A stretch of 64,000 bases of DNA from Trifolium pratense (Eukaryota > Streptophyta > Magnoliopsida > Fabales > Fabaceae), in the NCBI RefSeq assembly GCF_020283565.1, contig NC_060060.1, positions 35,402,001 through 35,466,000 on the forward strand, given 5' to 3'. Numbering within the stretch: position 1 is the stretch's first letter; each line of letters starts with the position of its first letter. The position numbers and the translations under genes were made by a program. This document shows, one piece after another, positions 37,370-47,964 of the stretch. Under the pieces are notes generated by a model. The model was given only the letters and a program-made list of their open reading frames with translations, did not search any database and was not told the DNA's origin.

Positions 37370-37741
37370 TCAGTTTGTAACTAATAAGGTAGCATACAAA
37401 CGTGGATACTTCGGATCAACTTCTACCCCATTGAACATGTCGTTCACATCGTCATCATTTTTCAACTCCTTCCACTCGTATTTTCGGGGTTGCTCATCAT
37501 ATCCACCGACATTATCACTGGCCAGATCGATTGTCGATTCGTAATACGCAATTTTTTCTATTTTGATTTGTCTGCCGTATTTGAAGCGATACATGACTTC
37601 GATCTGGCGTTTAAGAGCTTGAATAGTCGTCAAGTTGTTCGACAGGTCAACGCAGAACAACTCGTCGTTACCTCGAAACTTAACTGAAAATGCATGAGAT
37701 GTCGCCCTATTGTTATTAACAGACCGATTTGAAGCACTCAT
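37370..37741 (-). CDS. Small PB1/ubiquitin-like-fold protein 2, transposon cargo
   Basis: Intact frame of 123 residues from the ATG at 37741; an in-frame ATG at 37783 gives 137. The start FSVKFRGNDELFCVDL, followed by a helix (IQALKRQIEVMYRFKYG) and the acidic NDDDVNDMFNGVE, parallels protein 1 and fits a beta-grasp (PB1/ubiquitin-like) fold. It lies between protein 1 and the transposase-OTU gene, on the same strand. No function is claimed; possible roles are oligomerisation of the transposition complex or interaction with the OTU domain. Confidence 0.5.
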   Translation of the reverse strand: MSASNRSVNNNRATSHAFSVKFRGNDELFCVDLSNNLTTIQALKRQIEVMYRFKYGRQIKIEKIAYYESTIDLASDNVGGYDEQPRKYEWKELKNDDDVNDMFNGVEVDPKYPRLYATLLVTN

Positions 37742-37783
37742 TTTGCGAAATTGTTCAAACGTGTTTTTCACAACTATACACAT

Positions 37784-38672
37784 ACGGCAGTTTTATACTA
37801 CATTCAATCTAATTACGGCCACATAATTTCGTCGGTGTATTTTAACCACAACTAAATGTCGGTGTAATCTTGACCACAAAAAAAAAATAAAAATTGTCGG
37901 TCCAATCTCGACCACAAAAAGTGTCGGTGTAATCTCAAATATAAATTATATGACGGGTTCGTATCGATTAAGTTATTTATATGATTTTTAACAAGTTTTT
38001 AGGCATATGCTTACATCTTTTCTACCCCCCAGTTTTCTTTTATACCCCCAGTAAACAGTTGTAAATTTAAACACATTTCGGTTCGCATTCCCCGAAGTTT
38101 ACGAGTTCGGTTAATATTCACCGAAGTTGACTATCATACCCCCTTATTTCGGTACCAATCTACCGAAAATTTCAGTGGTTCACTGGAATTTGTATGATTC
38201 GGCAGATGTTTACCGAAATTTGAGTTCGGTAACTATTTGCCGAAAGAACAGCATACTTCGGTACCAATCTACCGAAAATTTCGGTTGTTCACTGGAAATA
38301 GGCTGGTTCGGCAGATATTTACCGAAATCTGGGTAAATTCCGGTACCTAGTTACCGAAATATATTTTCATGACAACCAATGATATTGTAACTCACGACCT
38401 TCCATGGAATGACATCCACGCGAAATCCATTGTTAACGCTGTTCATCCAGACACATTCATATTGGAAAAATTATTCATACAATTACACAACATCAAAATT
38501 ACTTCAACCAATATCATTATATTGACACAAACAATTACACAACACCAAATCACTTCAATATATTTCATTACAAAATGGATGTCATTACATCTCGATTCAT
38601 ATCATTACAAAATGGATGTTCTTTACATCAAAATATATAACAACGTAAAATACATTAAAATAGGCCAAATGA
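37784..38672. other. Internal spacer with TIR-like sequence and inverted motif block
   Basis: At about 38014-38050 a sequence TTTTCTACCCCCCAG then TTTTATACCCCC resembles the outer end of the element in the left-end orientation. From 38076 to 38362 a block of TTCGGTA/TACCGAAA palindromes follows, with TTCACTGGAA, the reverse complement of the CAGTGAA word in the 32924 array; the repeat is thus inverted here. The rest is AT-rich with direct 'attacaaaatgga' words near 38570-38620. Confidence 0.7.
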
Positions 38673-41600
38673 TCAGTCAATCACCAATGGAGTTTCTCTA
38701 CTGCCTGCACCAACTATTTTGACGGGGACAACGTTCTCGGTGCTCATCATCTCCTCGAACCTATGTTGCGCAGCTATGAATGAATCTTCCCAACCCAAAC
38801 TTTGTTTAGCACAATATTGCTTCCACGACTTGTTTGATTTGGGTATCGGACACCCAACTTTAAGCTTTACCAAAACATAGTGATCCGGTAACGCGCCAAG
38901 GCAAATAACCCTTGAAGACGGGTTTGGTGACGGAATGGAACGCAATGGGAAAAAAGTTTCACAAGGCCCGTTTTGAAGTATGGAGAGCTGAACAACTACT
39001 CTATCCAATATGGTGGCCACGATATGTCCCATATCCGGCAACGTGAACCATTTATCCATCGGTGCAACACTATTCCTAATACTAGTACGTTGTCTCGTCC
39101 TCGGGGGTGGGAGTAGTGCATCACAGATATATTGGTAACGCTCCTCGCAACCAAATATAGCAACATACATATCCTTATTCAATCGCAACTCCCTGCTCAT
39201 GTTGCACCGTATCAGTTCAAAATCATCTTCGTTGCCTCTCTGAGCCAATGCAACGGCACGGTAACCACAATAGCCGTCGCCGTCCACGTTGGTGATATCT
39301 TCAATGAAGGGATGCATGAATTTTGGCATGTGGTTAATTCCAAAAATTTGAGATGATGAGGTTAGTGGCAATGGGTTGGACACAGTGAGCGGAGCTTCAG
39401 ACACCGTAGGCATAGGGTTTGATGCGGTAGGTTGTGATGATGATGGCCTTGAGTGGGACGGAATTGACGGAGACGGCTTTGACGATTGCGACGCTTGTGT
39501 CTCCGTGAAATATTCTTCAACATGCTCCCATCGAGACTTATCTCTGCTGGTGGATCTTGTTCCACGGACCACCTTTTTCTTTTTAGCCCCTTTTGATTTT
39601 ACATTTGTGGTCGGAGGCTCCACATCGGTGGTTGTAGGATACGCAATCTTGCGGAGTTGATCTCGGATCTCATTTTTCATGCTTACATCAGCTGTCCTCA
39701 ATCGTTCCTAAAACAAACAAAAAAAAAATGCCATTAAAAATTAAAAACCAACGCATAATGATCGTAAAATCGTAAAATAAGTGTATTATGCCTTTAATAA
39801 ACACGCACCTGAATTGCTTGCCACTCTGCCGTGCACGCATAATCGTCCTCGACGTCGCCACCAACTTCTTCATCTTGGAAACAAATTATCTTCCAATGTT
39901 TGTAAACCTCATCGAGTCTAATAGGCCTATTGTGGTGCAGTTTCTTGGCAATCAAACACGCACATGGCAGCCCGTAGTTAGTCCTCATCAGACAACCACA
40001 CTTCATGCTATCCATACCAGTAAACTCGACTCTTTTTGATTCAGTGTGGATGTATCTCATTGCACGTCTAGAGACTTTAAACATCAAAGTCGAGTAAAGT
40101 GTTTTCTTCCGGTATGTGTGTCCATACACAGACATGTTCTGGCCAAATTCAGTTTGCACTTGGGTGAATTGATTGCCTAACATTCTGTGAATCGATTCCC
40201 AACCCTTCACCAAATCACCGAGACCGTCGGTCAAGTAACTTTTCAAAACACCGTGTGCGCTTTCGGCTCTATTTGTCGTATGGTTGCCCATGTGCATATA
40301 CTTGTCCACCCATGCACTCACGAGCTTCTCTTTGTCGGTGTCCAAAATTGTCTCTTCAACGTACCGAACAAATTTTGGCCACCTCTCACATAACTTCCTA
40401 AAAGCCATAACATTTTCAGTATACTCAGCCTCAGTAGACGAATCTAACACATCCTCGAACGCCAAACAGACTCTTTCCCTCATGTCCGCCGCCTTGACCT
40501 TTTCCCCATCCCTCACCTTGACCAGCTCGGCTGCCTTGGTCCTCACATTCTTCTTAACATGGAACCGACAAACCAACGCCGCCGCTTCTGGAAACACAGC
40601 CGGAATAGCATTCATCAAAGCTAAATCTCGATCCGTCAAGATAACCTTCGGCAAATTTGTCTCACGCCTTAACAAACAACGTAGTTGTTGCAGAGCCCAT
40701 ATAAAGTTGTCTTCCTTTTCGTTACTGAGCCAGGCAAAAGCAACGTTGAATGTCTTCTCGGTCGAAGTGAATCCGACTATCTCAAACAGCGGCATTTTGT
40801 ACTTGCTGGTTTTGTATGTGGAGTCCATCATCAGCACAGTATGAAAAGAGTTCAATAAAGTTATGGACCTCGGATGTGCAAAAAATATATCTTGAAGATG
40901 TTCTACTCCATTTTCAACAACCGTCCGATACTTGTAGTAGTACTTGTTATCATCAAGCTTCTTGCATAAGTGTTGCATCTCAGTCATGGACGCCCTCATT
41001 TTAACTCTGTACCTATGACGAGCGTTGTACACTTGCTTTGCAGAGGTCTTGTTTTCCGGATCTCTCTCCTTTAATGTGGACAATATGTTTTTTGGAGCCA
41101 CCGCATTCCTTGTCATCTCGTCCATAAAATCCTTCTCTTGTGGTTTCAAACGCCCCGCCACGAGATGCCCTTCAAGCCCTTTGTCCAACTCGTGGTTATG
41201 CATACCGTTGACAACAGTCAAACGCCATAGTTTTGTTGCCTTGTTGTAATACCCACGGAGTCGGAAAGGACATTCGCATTTTCTTGTTCCGGAGGTATCG
41301 GATTTCAACTTCTTCTTGGCTGGAACATACTTCCCACTACGTTCACACTCTAACACCAATTGAGCCTTTCTCTTCTCGCCCGAATCAGATCGCCTAACTA
41401 TAATTGCGAACCTTAAACTTTGCGACACGCTTCGAGCCCATTTGATCAACTCATCTCTGTCGTTCTCTTCCCTATCAGTCGCAAAATGAGACGATGTGTC
41501 AATTTCTATCGGCTGCGGCACATTAGGAGGACTTCTTGGTTGACCAGCTGGAACAATGCCCGTTGCAAAAAGGCCAAGCACAACAGGTCGCCTAACTTCG

Positions 41601-41990
41601 ACAACTTCGTTAATTTCGCCTTCCGTAACTACAGCATACGCAAATGAAAAAACAATCAATCAACCACACATAATATTTACAATCCTATTACAACACTAAT
41701 TAAACACATAGGACACTATGAAGTCAATATGAAGCCAAAATAAAGCCAAGTCAATATGAAGTACAGTTTATAAGTCAATATAAAGTCAAGTCAAGCCAAG
41801 CCTAAGCCTAACGCAGAGGATCAACATTTCGGTTCGTATAAACCGAAGGTCACATAACTTGACTTCGGTTTATATTCCCCGAAGGATTACTGTCAGAAAC
41901 CTTGCGAGAACAGAACCTATGATAGCAAGAAAAAACGAATTTAAATCGGTGGTTACCTGAGTTTTGTGCTTTGGTGCGTGTTGAATCCAT
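38673..41990 (-). CDS. MULE transposase fused to an OTU cysteine protease domain
   Basis: Exons, minus strand order: 41990-41957, 41628-39809, 39707-38673; 2889 bases, 962 residues. Order of domains: short leader; a zinc-binding WRKY/FAR1-like N-terminal domain (KCECPFRLRGY to MHNHEL, about residues 128-158); the MULE transposase core with catalytic acids visible as Asp in MMDSTYK (about 280), Asp in ILTDRD (about 344) and Glu in NRAESAHG (about 467), plus the CRFH pair of the core; a SWIM zinc finger (CGC...C.C...H, about 555-576); a Pro/Ser-rich linker; and a C-terminal OTU domain with the nucleophile Cys in DGYCGYRA (about 765) and a candidate His in PDHYV (about 894). OTU enzymes cleave ubiquitin chains. 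All three exons join in frame with good splice sites and no stops, so the gene looks functional. The joined model replaces what look like separate transposase and OTU frames. Confidence 0.88.
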
Positions 41991-42205
41991 TAGATGATGC
42001 TTCAATCTCGATTTCAAGCCTCAAATGCGTCAAAAATTGATCTTCTTTCCGTAAGCTTTTCAAATTCTCGTTTTGTGAATAATAAGAACTGACAGCAGAG
42101 TTTTTATATATAGAAACACTTCGGTTAACATTAACCGAAGTAATGTAGCGAGTGGGTTATATAAACCGAAGTCCATGGCCTGCGGTTCGTAAAAACCGAA
42201 GTATC
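41827..42205. repeat. Right subterminal TTCGGT/ACCGAA motif clusters
   Basis: Two clusters, 41827-41885 and 42119-42203, flank the transposase first exon. Palindromes such as TTCGGTTAACATTAACCGAA and GCGGTTCGTAAAAACCGAAG mirror those in the left subterminal block at 29839-30000. Confidence 0.8.
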
Positions 42206-42292
42206 TTGGCAAAATTTTTTTATACCGCAAGGGGCAAAATGGGATTTTCGGGGGGTATAAAAGAAATGGGGGGGGTCGGGAGAGAAAACTTC

Positions 42293-43480
42293 ATTATTTT
42301 TTCTCATTGACTAGATTGAATCTAAAACAAACAGTGAAGGACTAAATTGGACTAAATTGTTTTGCTTTAATCATTTAAAAATAATGGCATGATTAATTAA
42401 TATAGTAGTATATGTTGTCAACATTAGAACATTAAGCTCAAATCTCAACCATTCTCCCAGAATTGTTGTTTTAGATTCAAACCTAAACTTCACCCTCAGT
42501 CAATAATGTTAACCTTGGAGAGCATAATGCACTCTATGAGAGGTACTCACCAACTATTTCTTTTTGTCTACTTTTATTTGAATAGTGAACTAGACCACTT
42601 TCTTTGACCACGACCGGGAATGGATACTCGTATGTATGATTTACACGTGAAAGAATAAAGTGTAATCTCTCACCACATAAATTCACTTCATTTAATTTCT
42701 TATATGTTCATCTCTCTTGATAAATGGTGAGAGATTACACTTTATTCTCTCAAGTGTAAATCACATTTGAGAGGATTCATTCCCGCCATTTTATCTTGAT
42801 ACAATTAAGTAAGCATTACTTAAGAACTTCCAGCAAAACTATAATAGACAGTGTACACGTTCAGACCTCAAGGCAAATACACATCCCATGCAAGTCTCAA
42901 AATCATTGAACATATATGAATGCTAAAATCAATTACAAAGAGAGGAAAATCAAAGAAGAAAACATTAACGACACACAACCGACCATAGATCCTTCCTTGT
43001 TAGCTAAACTTTTGGTACCGCTTTATTATTTGGACAGATTCAGGTGGAATAATGCTTGGAAAACACATCTGTCATTTCGGGTGATGAATTATGGGATATA
43101 TCAGCACTGGACTTTCGTTTACCGACTGTTAACACTGGTTTCTTCGCCTTTAAATTGCTGATAACAATTTTCATGTTATAATATTCAGATAACAACACCT
43201 AAACATACAAAAATAAGATTCCAACTCCTTTACAGGAGACAAGGGTTGAAGATATTAAGTGAACAGCATGTATAGACAAAGCTAATGCAATACTTTGAAA
43301 ATGGAATGAAAAGACAAATATTAATAGGCACGATGATACATAACCGTTTTTGCCAAAAGTGGATCATGCCCCCCAAAAGTGGTCTATACAAAACTGCATG
43401 CAGTGCATGCCTTAGACACAGCAATGGCACACTGAGAATAAAGGATCACTATTCACCAATAAGATTTTCCAGAAGGGAAA
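42293..43480. other. Intergenic region with foldback MITE
   Basis: The right flank of the MULE, a foldback element at about 42605-42795, and the presumed 3' UTR of TDP2 (about 43200-43480). No gene seen. Confidence 0.6.
42605..42795. mobile_element. Foldback MITE
   Basis: The left arm GGGAATGGATAC...GATTTACACGTG...AATAAAGTGTAATCTCTC (to 42675) and the reverse complement of the right arm from about 42726 match in order, leaving a 50-bp loop. No coding capacity. Confidence 0.6.
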
Positions 43481-44265
43481 TTACTTACTAGAAATTGTTA
43501 AAAGGAGACCATAATGATCACTGGGCAAAACAGGGAGTACCAGTTGTTTGATCTCAGTTCTTACTTTCTTCTCTTTGATGTATGACACCCCAGATATTTC
43601 ATCCATCCCAATCATGTCAATACTGCTTATCTTAAGATCATGTAAATGGCAAACAAAACGATCTAATCGGCATTGGAGCTTACGATTGCCTGACAACATC
43701 TGGTTTGACTTGGTATCATATGTCCAACCAGTTTCTTTTGGTCTTAGCTCAGACCAAGCATCAACCCACCCGTCTAGTAAAGGATATTGACCATCCTTTT
43801 TGTCATCCCAGTTCATGTCACCTCCAAAAACAACATTAGGGTACCTCTTGAGAAGATTCAGAGCCTCATTAGCTTGTTCCACTCGTTCCTTGCTGAACAT
43901 TTGATCCCATGTCGGAGGGCCCGGACAAGGACTCTCAAGATGGCTAGTAGCTACAACCAACGATTTGCCGCTCACATCCTCCAATTCAGCAATGCAAAGT
44001 TCTCTTCCCATTATAGAGTTGCTAAATGCTTTAGTGGAGAAAGATTTCACAGGTAGTTTGCTTAACTGAAATTGATTTGACAGATATTTCAGTACATAAA
44101 AATAAAAAACTTCAAGCTAAACAGGATGAACTAACCACACAGAATAAACTGCCACAGTGATCATAAATATTTTAACATTTTGCATACAATTATTTTAGCA
44201 CGGAACAAGTTTTGTAGTATTCCTGTGAACAAAGTGCATTTTAGCAGACAATATAACACATGTAT

Positions 44266-44313
<48 letters not shown>

Positions 44314-45547
44314 GGCAACAAAGATTAAGTACCACAAGCAGAAACTACGAAAAATCATCACATTATTATCAAAACAAATGCGTCATTGTGGTCAAATGCA
44401 CAACAGGATTACAAAGGGAGAATGGATATGAAATTTACCTGCATACAAAAGTAGGGTCTTGAATGAGCTTTCTCAGAAGAAACTGAACAATGGTATACAT
44501 CCCACCAGGCTGATCGCTTAAAAATGTCATATATATCAGGAGTAACCTCCTGGGGTACAACACAAGTAAACAAAATCAAACTAAGCAAGCAACACAAACA
44601 TAAAATGCTAACAAATACACAAAAGGAATGGTTATTTTAAACTACGACGCACGAACACAGACGCAAACACCAACACTGATAAAATTTTGGAAAAATGACA
44701 TAACTCAATGTAATGACATGTATCGGTATCAGTGTCAGACACTAGGACATGCCTTCGATCGAAGCTACAGTGATTGTATATATATAAGTAGTGATAATGA
44801 AACCTGAAAACAGATAAAATCAGGGGAATGCAACAGAACAAGATCACCAATAGCTTTCATTCTCTTATGCAACTCCAAGTCTTCACGGAACCAAACATTG
44901 TAACTTAAAATCTTCAAAGAACCAATTTTTTTTCCAGAATCAACTTTCTCTGCAACATATTATTTCATAAGTCATTAAGATAAAATACACACAAAAGAAA
45001 TTTAATAAAAATAAAAAACAATAAAATACACACCGGTTGTGAGATCAATGGGGTTATTGGAGTCTTTAGCATCTGATGGTTGAGAAGAATCATGTTCAGG
45101 GGAATCGACGGCTTTCCTCTTGCAAGGACGAAGAGGGTAGAAAACGGGGGGTTTACCGACGTCGCCGTCGTCGATATGATGTATATCGGTTAAAGTGGAA
45201 GTGGAAAGAACGGAGGATCGTGTACCGCAGAGGTGGCAAGTGGAGGTTTTGTAAGAGTTAAAGAGAGTGCAAGATTTGCATGTCCATTTTGGGGAAGACG
45301 AAGGAGAAGAAGAAGAAGTAGAAGCGAAAGAAGGTGAAGGTGGAGGTGAGGATTTGCAGATTTCGCATTCGGAAATTTGAGATGGAGGATTGATGAAAGT
45401 GCATTTCTTGCATGGCCAAGAAGACATTGGAAGTGATGATCGTGATGGAATTTGGGAATGGAAGTGTGAGGAGTGTGATTTGAAATTGGAATTTCTAATT
45501 CTAGGGTTTAAGAGTAGACAAAGGGGGAAGTGTTGTAAGGAACTCAT
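43481..45547 (-). CDS. TDP2: TDP2-type tyrosyl-DNA phosphodiesterase with RanBP2 zinc fingers
   Basis: Exons, minus strand order: 45547 (or 45427)-45034, 44949-44804, 44549-44439, 44065-43481. From 45427 the protein is 411 residues; from 45547 it is 451. TDP2 removes topoisomerase II peptides from 5' DNA ends; the fold is the endonuclease/exonuclease/phosphatase family. Two RanBP2-type zinc fingers are visible near the N-terminus (WPCKKCTF...CEIC and WTCKSCTLFN...CHLC). Catalytic motifs are all present: SYNVWF (Asn), QEVTPDIY (Glu, metal), SHLESP, GGDMNWDD (Asp, Asn) and SDHYGLLL (His). The upstream ATG adds a 40-residue Ser/Arg/His-rich segment without acids, LLLNPRIRNSNF, which resembles an organelle presequence. 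The last exon ends at TAA inside a potential GTAAGT donor, so an extra 3' exon cannot be fully excluded. Confidence 0.9.
44270..44308. repeat. (AT)n microsatellite in TDP2 intron 3
   Basis: About 19 AT dinucleotides within the intron between 44439 and 44065. Confidence 0.9.
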
Positions 45548-47964
45548 TTCAAAATACAAACCCCTCCTTTTAATACGCAACAAACATGCATATTCATTCA
45601 AATCCAACGGAATAGATGGCTGAGATTAAATAATGTGGCTAAGATCTTTTTACTTCTATATCAAAAGGGCATTGATCAATCTCTTAAATGAATTTTAGTT
45701 ATCGAAATAGTTTCTGTAATTGCCTGTGGAGGATATACCAAGAAAGGCATAGGTCACACAATTCTTAAGCATATGGTTAAAGATTTAATTCAAAGTAAAA
45801 AAAATTGCAACATTACTATACTTGTTTCAATAAAGCTCTTAACACTATAATTTGAAGACAACAAAAAGTTAATGGTATTCTAGCCGCCATCTAGGATCAA
45901 TGGTTGCCCTAATTGGTGGTAACAATTTAGTAATCGGGCAAATGTGTCAAGTTTATCTTCTTTGTGTTAAGAAGTCTAATATCGGATGTAAGTTGAACAA
46001 GGGTTTATAGGATTTGTAGGGTTGAGTTAGACTCAATTCTCAGTTATAAGACTTTTGTTTGTTCCTAATCCTTTTATATCGTCCAATTTTTAGGGTTTGA
46101 GTCCCTCCTCTTTGTCAGGCTCAAACCTAATTTTGGATGTATAGTTTGCACCTAATATTCTTTTTTGATTGCCAATGATTAAATGATGTACAGAAGATTG
46201 GCATGTGGCTGGCTTCATATAGGAGAAGCTTCTCTACCTTTCGGGTCTTCTTCTAGCCGACTGGGCACTGAAGAAAGACAGAGGACCGTGATGGAGGACA
46301 GTCTTAGTCCCTTAATTCATATCTTAGGAGGGTGTATTGGATTGAGATTTCATGGGATTTTAAAAGACTTTTTTATGACAAAAAAATCTTGAGGTATTCA
46401 ATCAAGACTTTTACAAAAGTTAAATAAATCTTGTGGTATTCAATTAAGACAAACATGATTTTTTTTTCAGGGCAATAAAATCCGTTGGTATTCAATTGAG
46501 ATTTGGTACTACTTTTAAAATGTCTACTGGTATTCAAAAGTCTACCGATTTTGATGGATTCTTCTATGGAATGGATTTTGAGAGACTTTTTAGTTGAAAA
46601 TACACTTGATAGACTTTTTCAACAATCTCACCAAAAGCCTTGAGACTTTTTTGAAATCTCCAAGACTTTTTATTTTCATCATCACTGCATCAAATTTTTT
46701 TTTCTTTATTTTTTCATAGTTCATCATCACTGCACTCCTTCTTCTTTTCTTTGTTCACTTGTTCAAGAATCTCACCAAAAGACTTGAGACTTTTTCAAAC
46801 TCTCCAAGATTTTTTACTTTCATCATCATTATATCAGTTCTTCTTCTTCTTCTTCTTCTTCTATCAAATATGTTTTTTTGCAAAAAAATATTTTAACAAA
46901 TTCTACATCTTTTTTACAAACTTTTGATTCAATACAACTTTTTACTGCAAATTTTTTTTCGTTACCTTCATCTGCTTCTTTTCCCATCAATGGTGATAAT
47001 GGTTTTTATTTGTGATTAGAAACATATACGTGAAAAAAATGTAAGGCTTTTTTTTGTTTAAAAATTTGGATTCCCAAAAAAATATAATTTCTTTTATTAA
47101 AATTTATTGATTCTTTTAAAATTTGCCTAATATACAAAAGTTTCTTAATATATAAAGTATTTTGAAATCTTGATTGTAAAAAGTTTTTTGAAAAAAATCT
47201 CTCAAAATCCATTCAAATCATGTGTTAAAAATCTTGATTGTAAAAAACTCTCTGTAAAAAAGTCTTTAAAATCTCACAAAATCAATATAGTCCAACAAAA
47301 TCTCATAAAATCATCAAGATTTTTTTTGCCAAAATTGTCTCATGAAATCCCAATCCAATACACCCCCCTTATTGTCTCCAAAGAGTCCGGCTAACGCAGA
47401 CATGGTCAACCTGTACCCTGATGGTACTAGTCGGTCGTCTCAACATCTTCTAGTCAAGGCCTTTGGTGCCTTGCATATTGTATCGAACGCGGTCCTGAGT
47501 GTCGAGCCTAAATAGTGAAGGCACTCTAACAGGCCGAGCGCACCTTCCAATTATATACAGCACATATCACCATTGTTAGACTAAAAATTGGGCAGCAATT
47601 ATGGAGAGATCGTTACCTATTAGTATATCTTCCCTATCTTTTGTAATTAACATAATAAAAAGTACATTTCCAAGAGGACAGTGTCATACATACATTACTT
47701 ATGATGATGGTCACATTGTAATACATACAGTAAACAAATTAATTAACAAATGTAATTTCAACAAATACATACGTTAATTACAAGATCCCTGTGAAAATTT
47801 ATTCACACTACTTTATTATTATTAAAAAGGGAAGCATCTATAATATTAATAAGCACTAAGTCTAAGATTAGACCTACAGATCATCATTCATTTTCTCTTG
47901 CAATCTTAGTTACCTCAACTCTAACACAAAATTCCATAATGGAAAAAATTGAATTATCTGCACT
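45548..47964. other. Intergenic region, TE-rich
   Basis: TDP2 promoter side, then a GC-richer repeat remnant at about 46180-46323 and 47372-47560 interrupted by a Harbinger-type element, then the 3' flank of the glucanase. No gene seen. Confidence 0.6.
46327..47368. mobile_element. PIF/Harbinger-type non-autonomous element, 1042 bp
   Basis: The ends are GGAGGGTGTATTGGATTG on the left and, reversed, GGGGGGTGTATTGGATTG on the right, followed by GATTTCATG on both. Flanking TTA occurs at 46324-46326 and 47369-47371, the 3-bp TTA/TAA duplication typical of Harbinger/Tourist elements. The interior is full of 'aagacttttt' and 'aaatctc' words on both strands and has no transposase frame. Confidence 0.7.

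Larger units (their letters stand above)
29757..42301. mobile_element. 12.5-kb Mutator-like element (MULE) with transposase-OTU, PB1-like and plant-mobile-domain genes
   Basis: The element proper is 29766-42292 (12,527 bp). A perfect 9-bp direct repeat, ATTATTTTT, flanks it at 29757-29765 and 42293-42301, the duplication size Mutator transposases make. The left end begins GAAGTTTTCTCTCCCGACC and continues with CATTTCTTTTATACCCCC; the right end is the reverse complement of the same, giving a terminal inverted repeat of at least 45 bp that fades inward into TTCGGT/ACCGAA motifs. Gene order: two plant mobile domain genes (+), two small PB1-like frames (-), and a spliced transposase-OTU gene (-). 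All frames are open and splice cleanly, so the element may be autonomous. A second TIR-like sequence at about 38014-38050 suggests a composite origin. Confidence 0.9.

Noticed and set aside
39794..39808. Transposase ending in VRVY just after the SWIM/linker region
   Set aside because: These codons are the start of an intron (GTGCGT donor); the protein continues into the OTU exon.
29766..42292. LTR retrotransposon or Helitron as explanation of the large element
   Set aside because: There are no LTRs, primer-binding site, gag-pol or Rep/helicase; the 9-bp duplication, TIRs and MULE transposase decide for Mutator.
44161..44431. Frames with Tyr-Ile repeats
   Set aside because: Translation of the AT microsatellite inside TDP2 intron 3.
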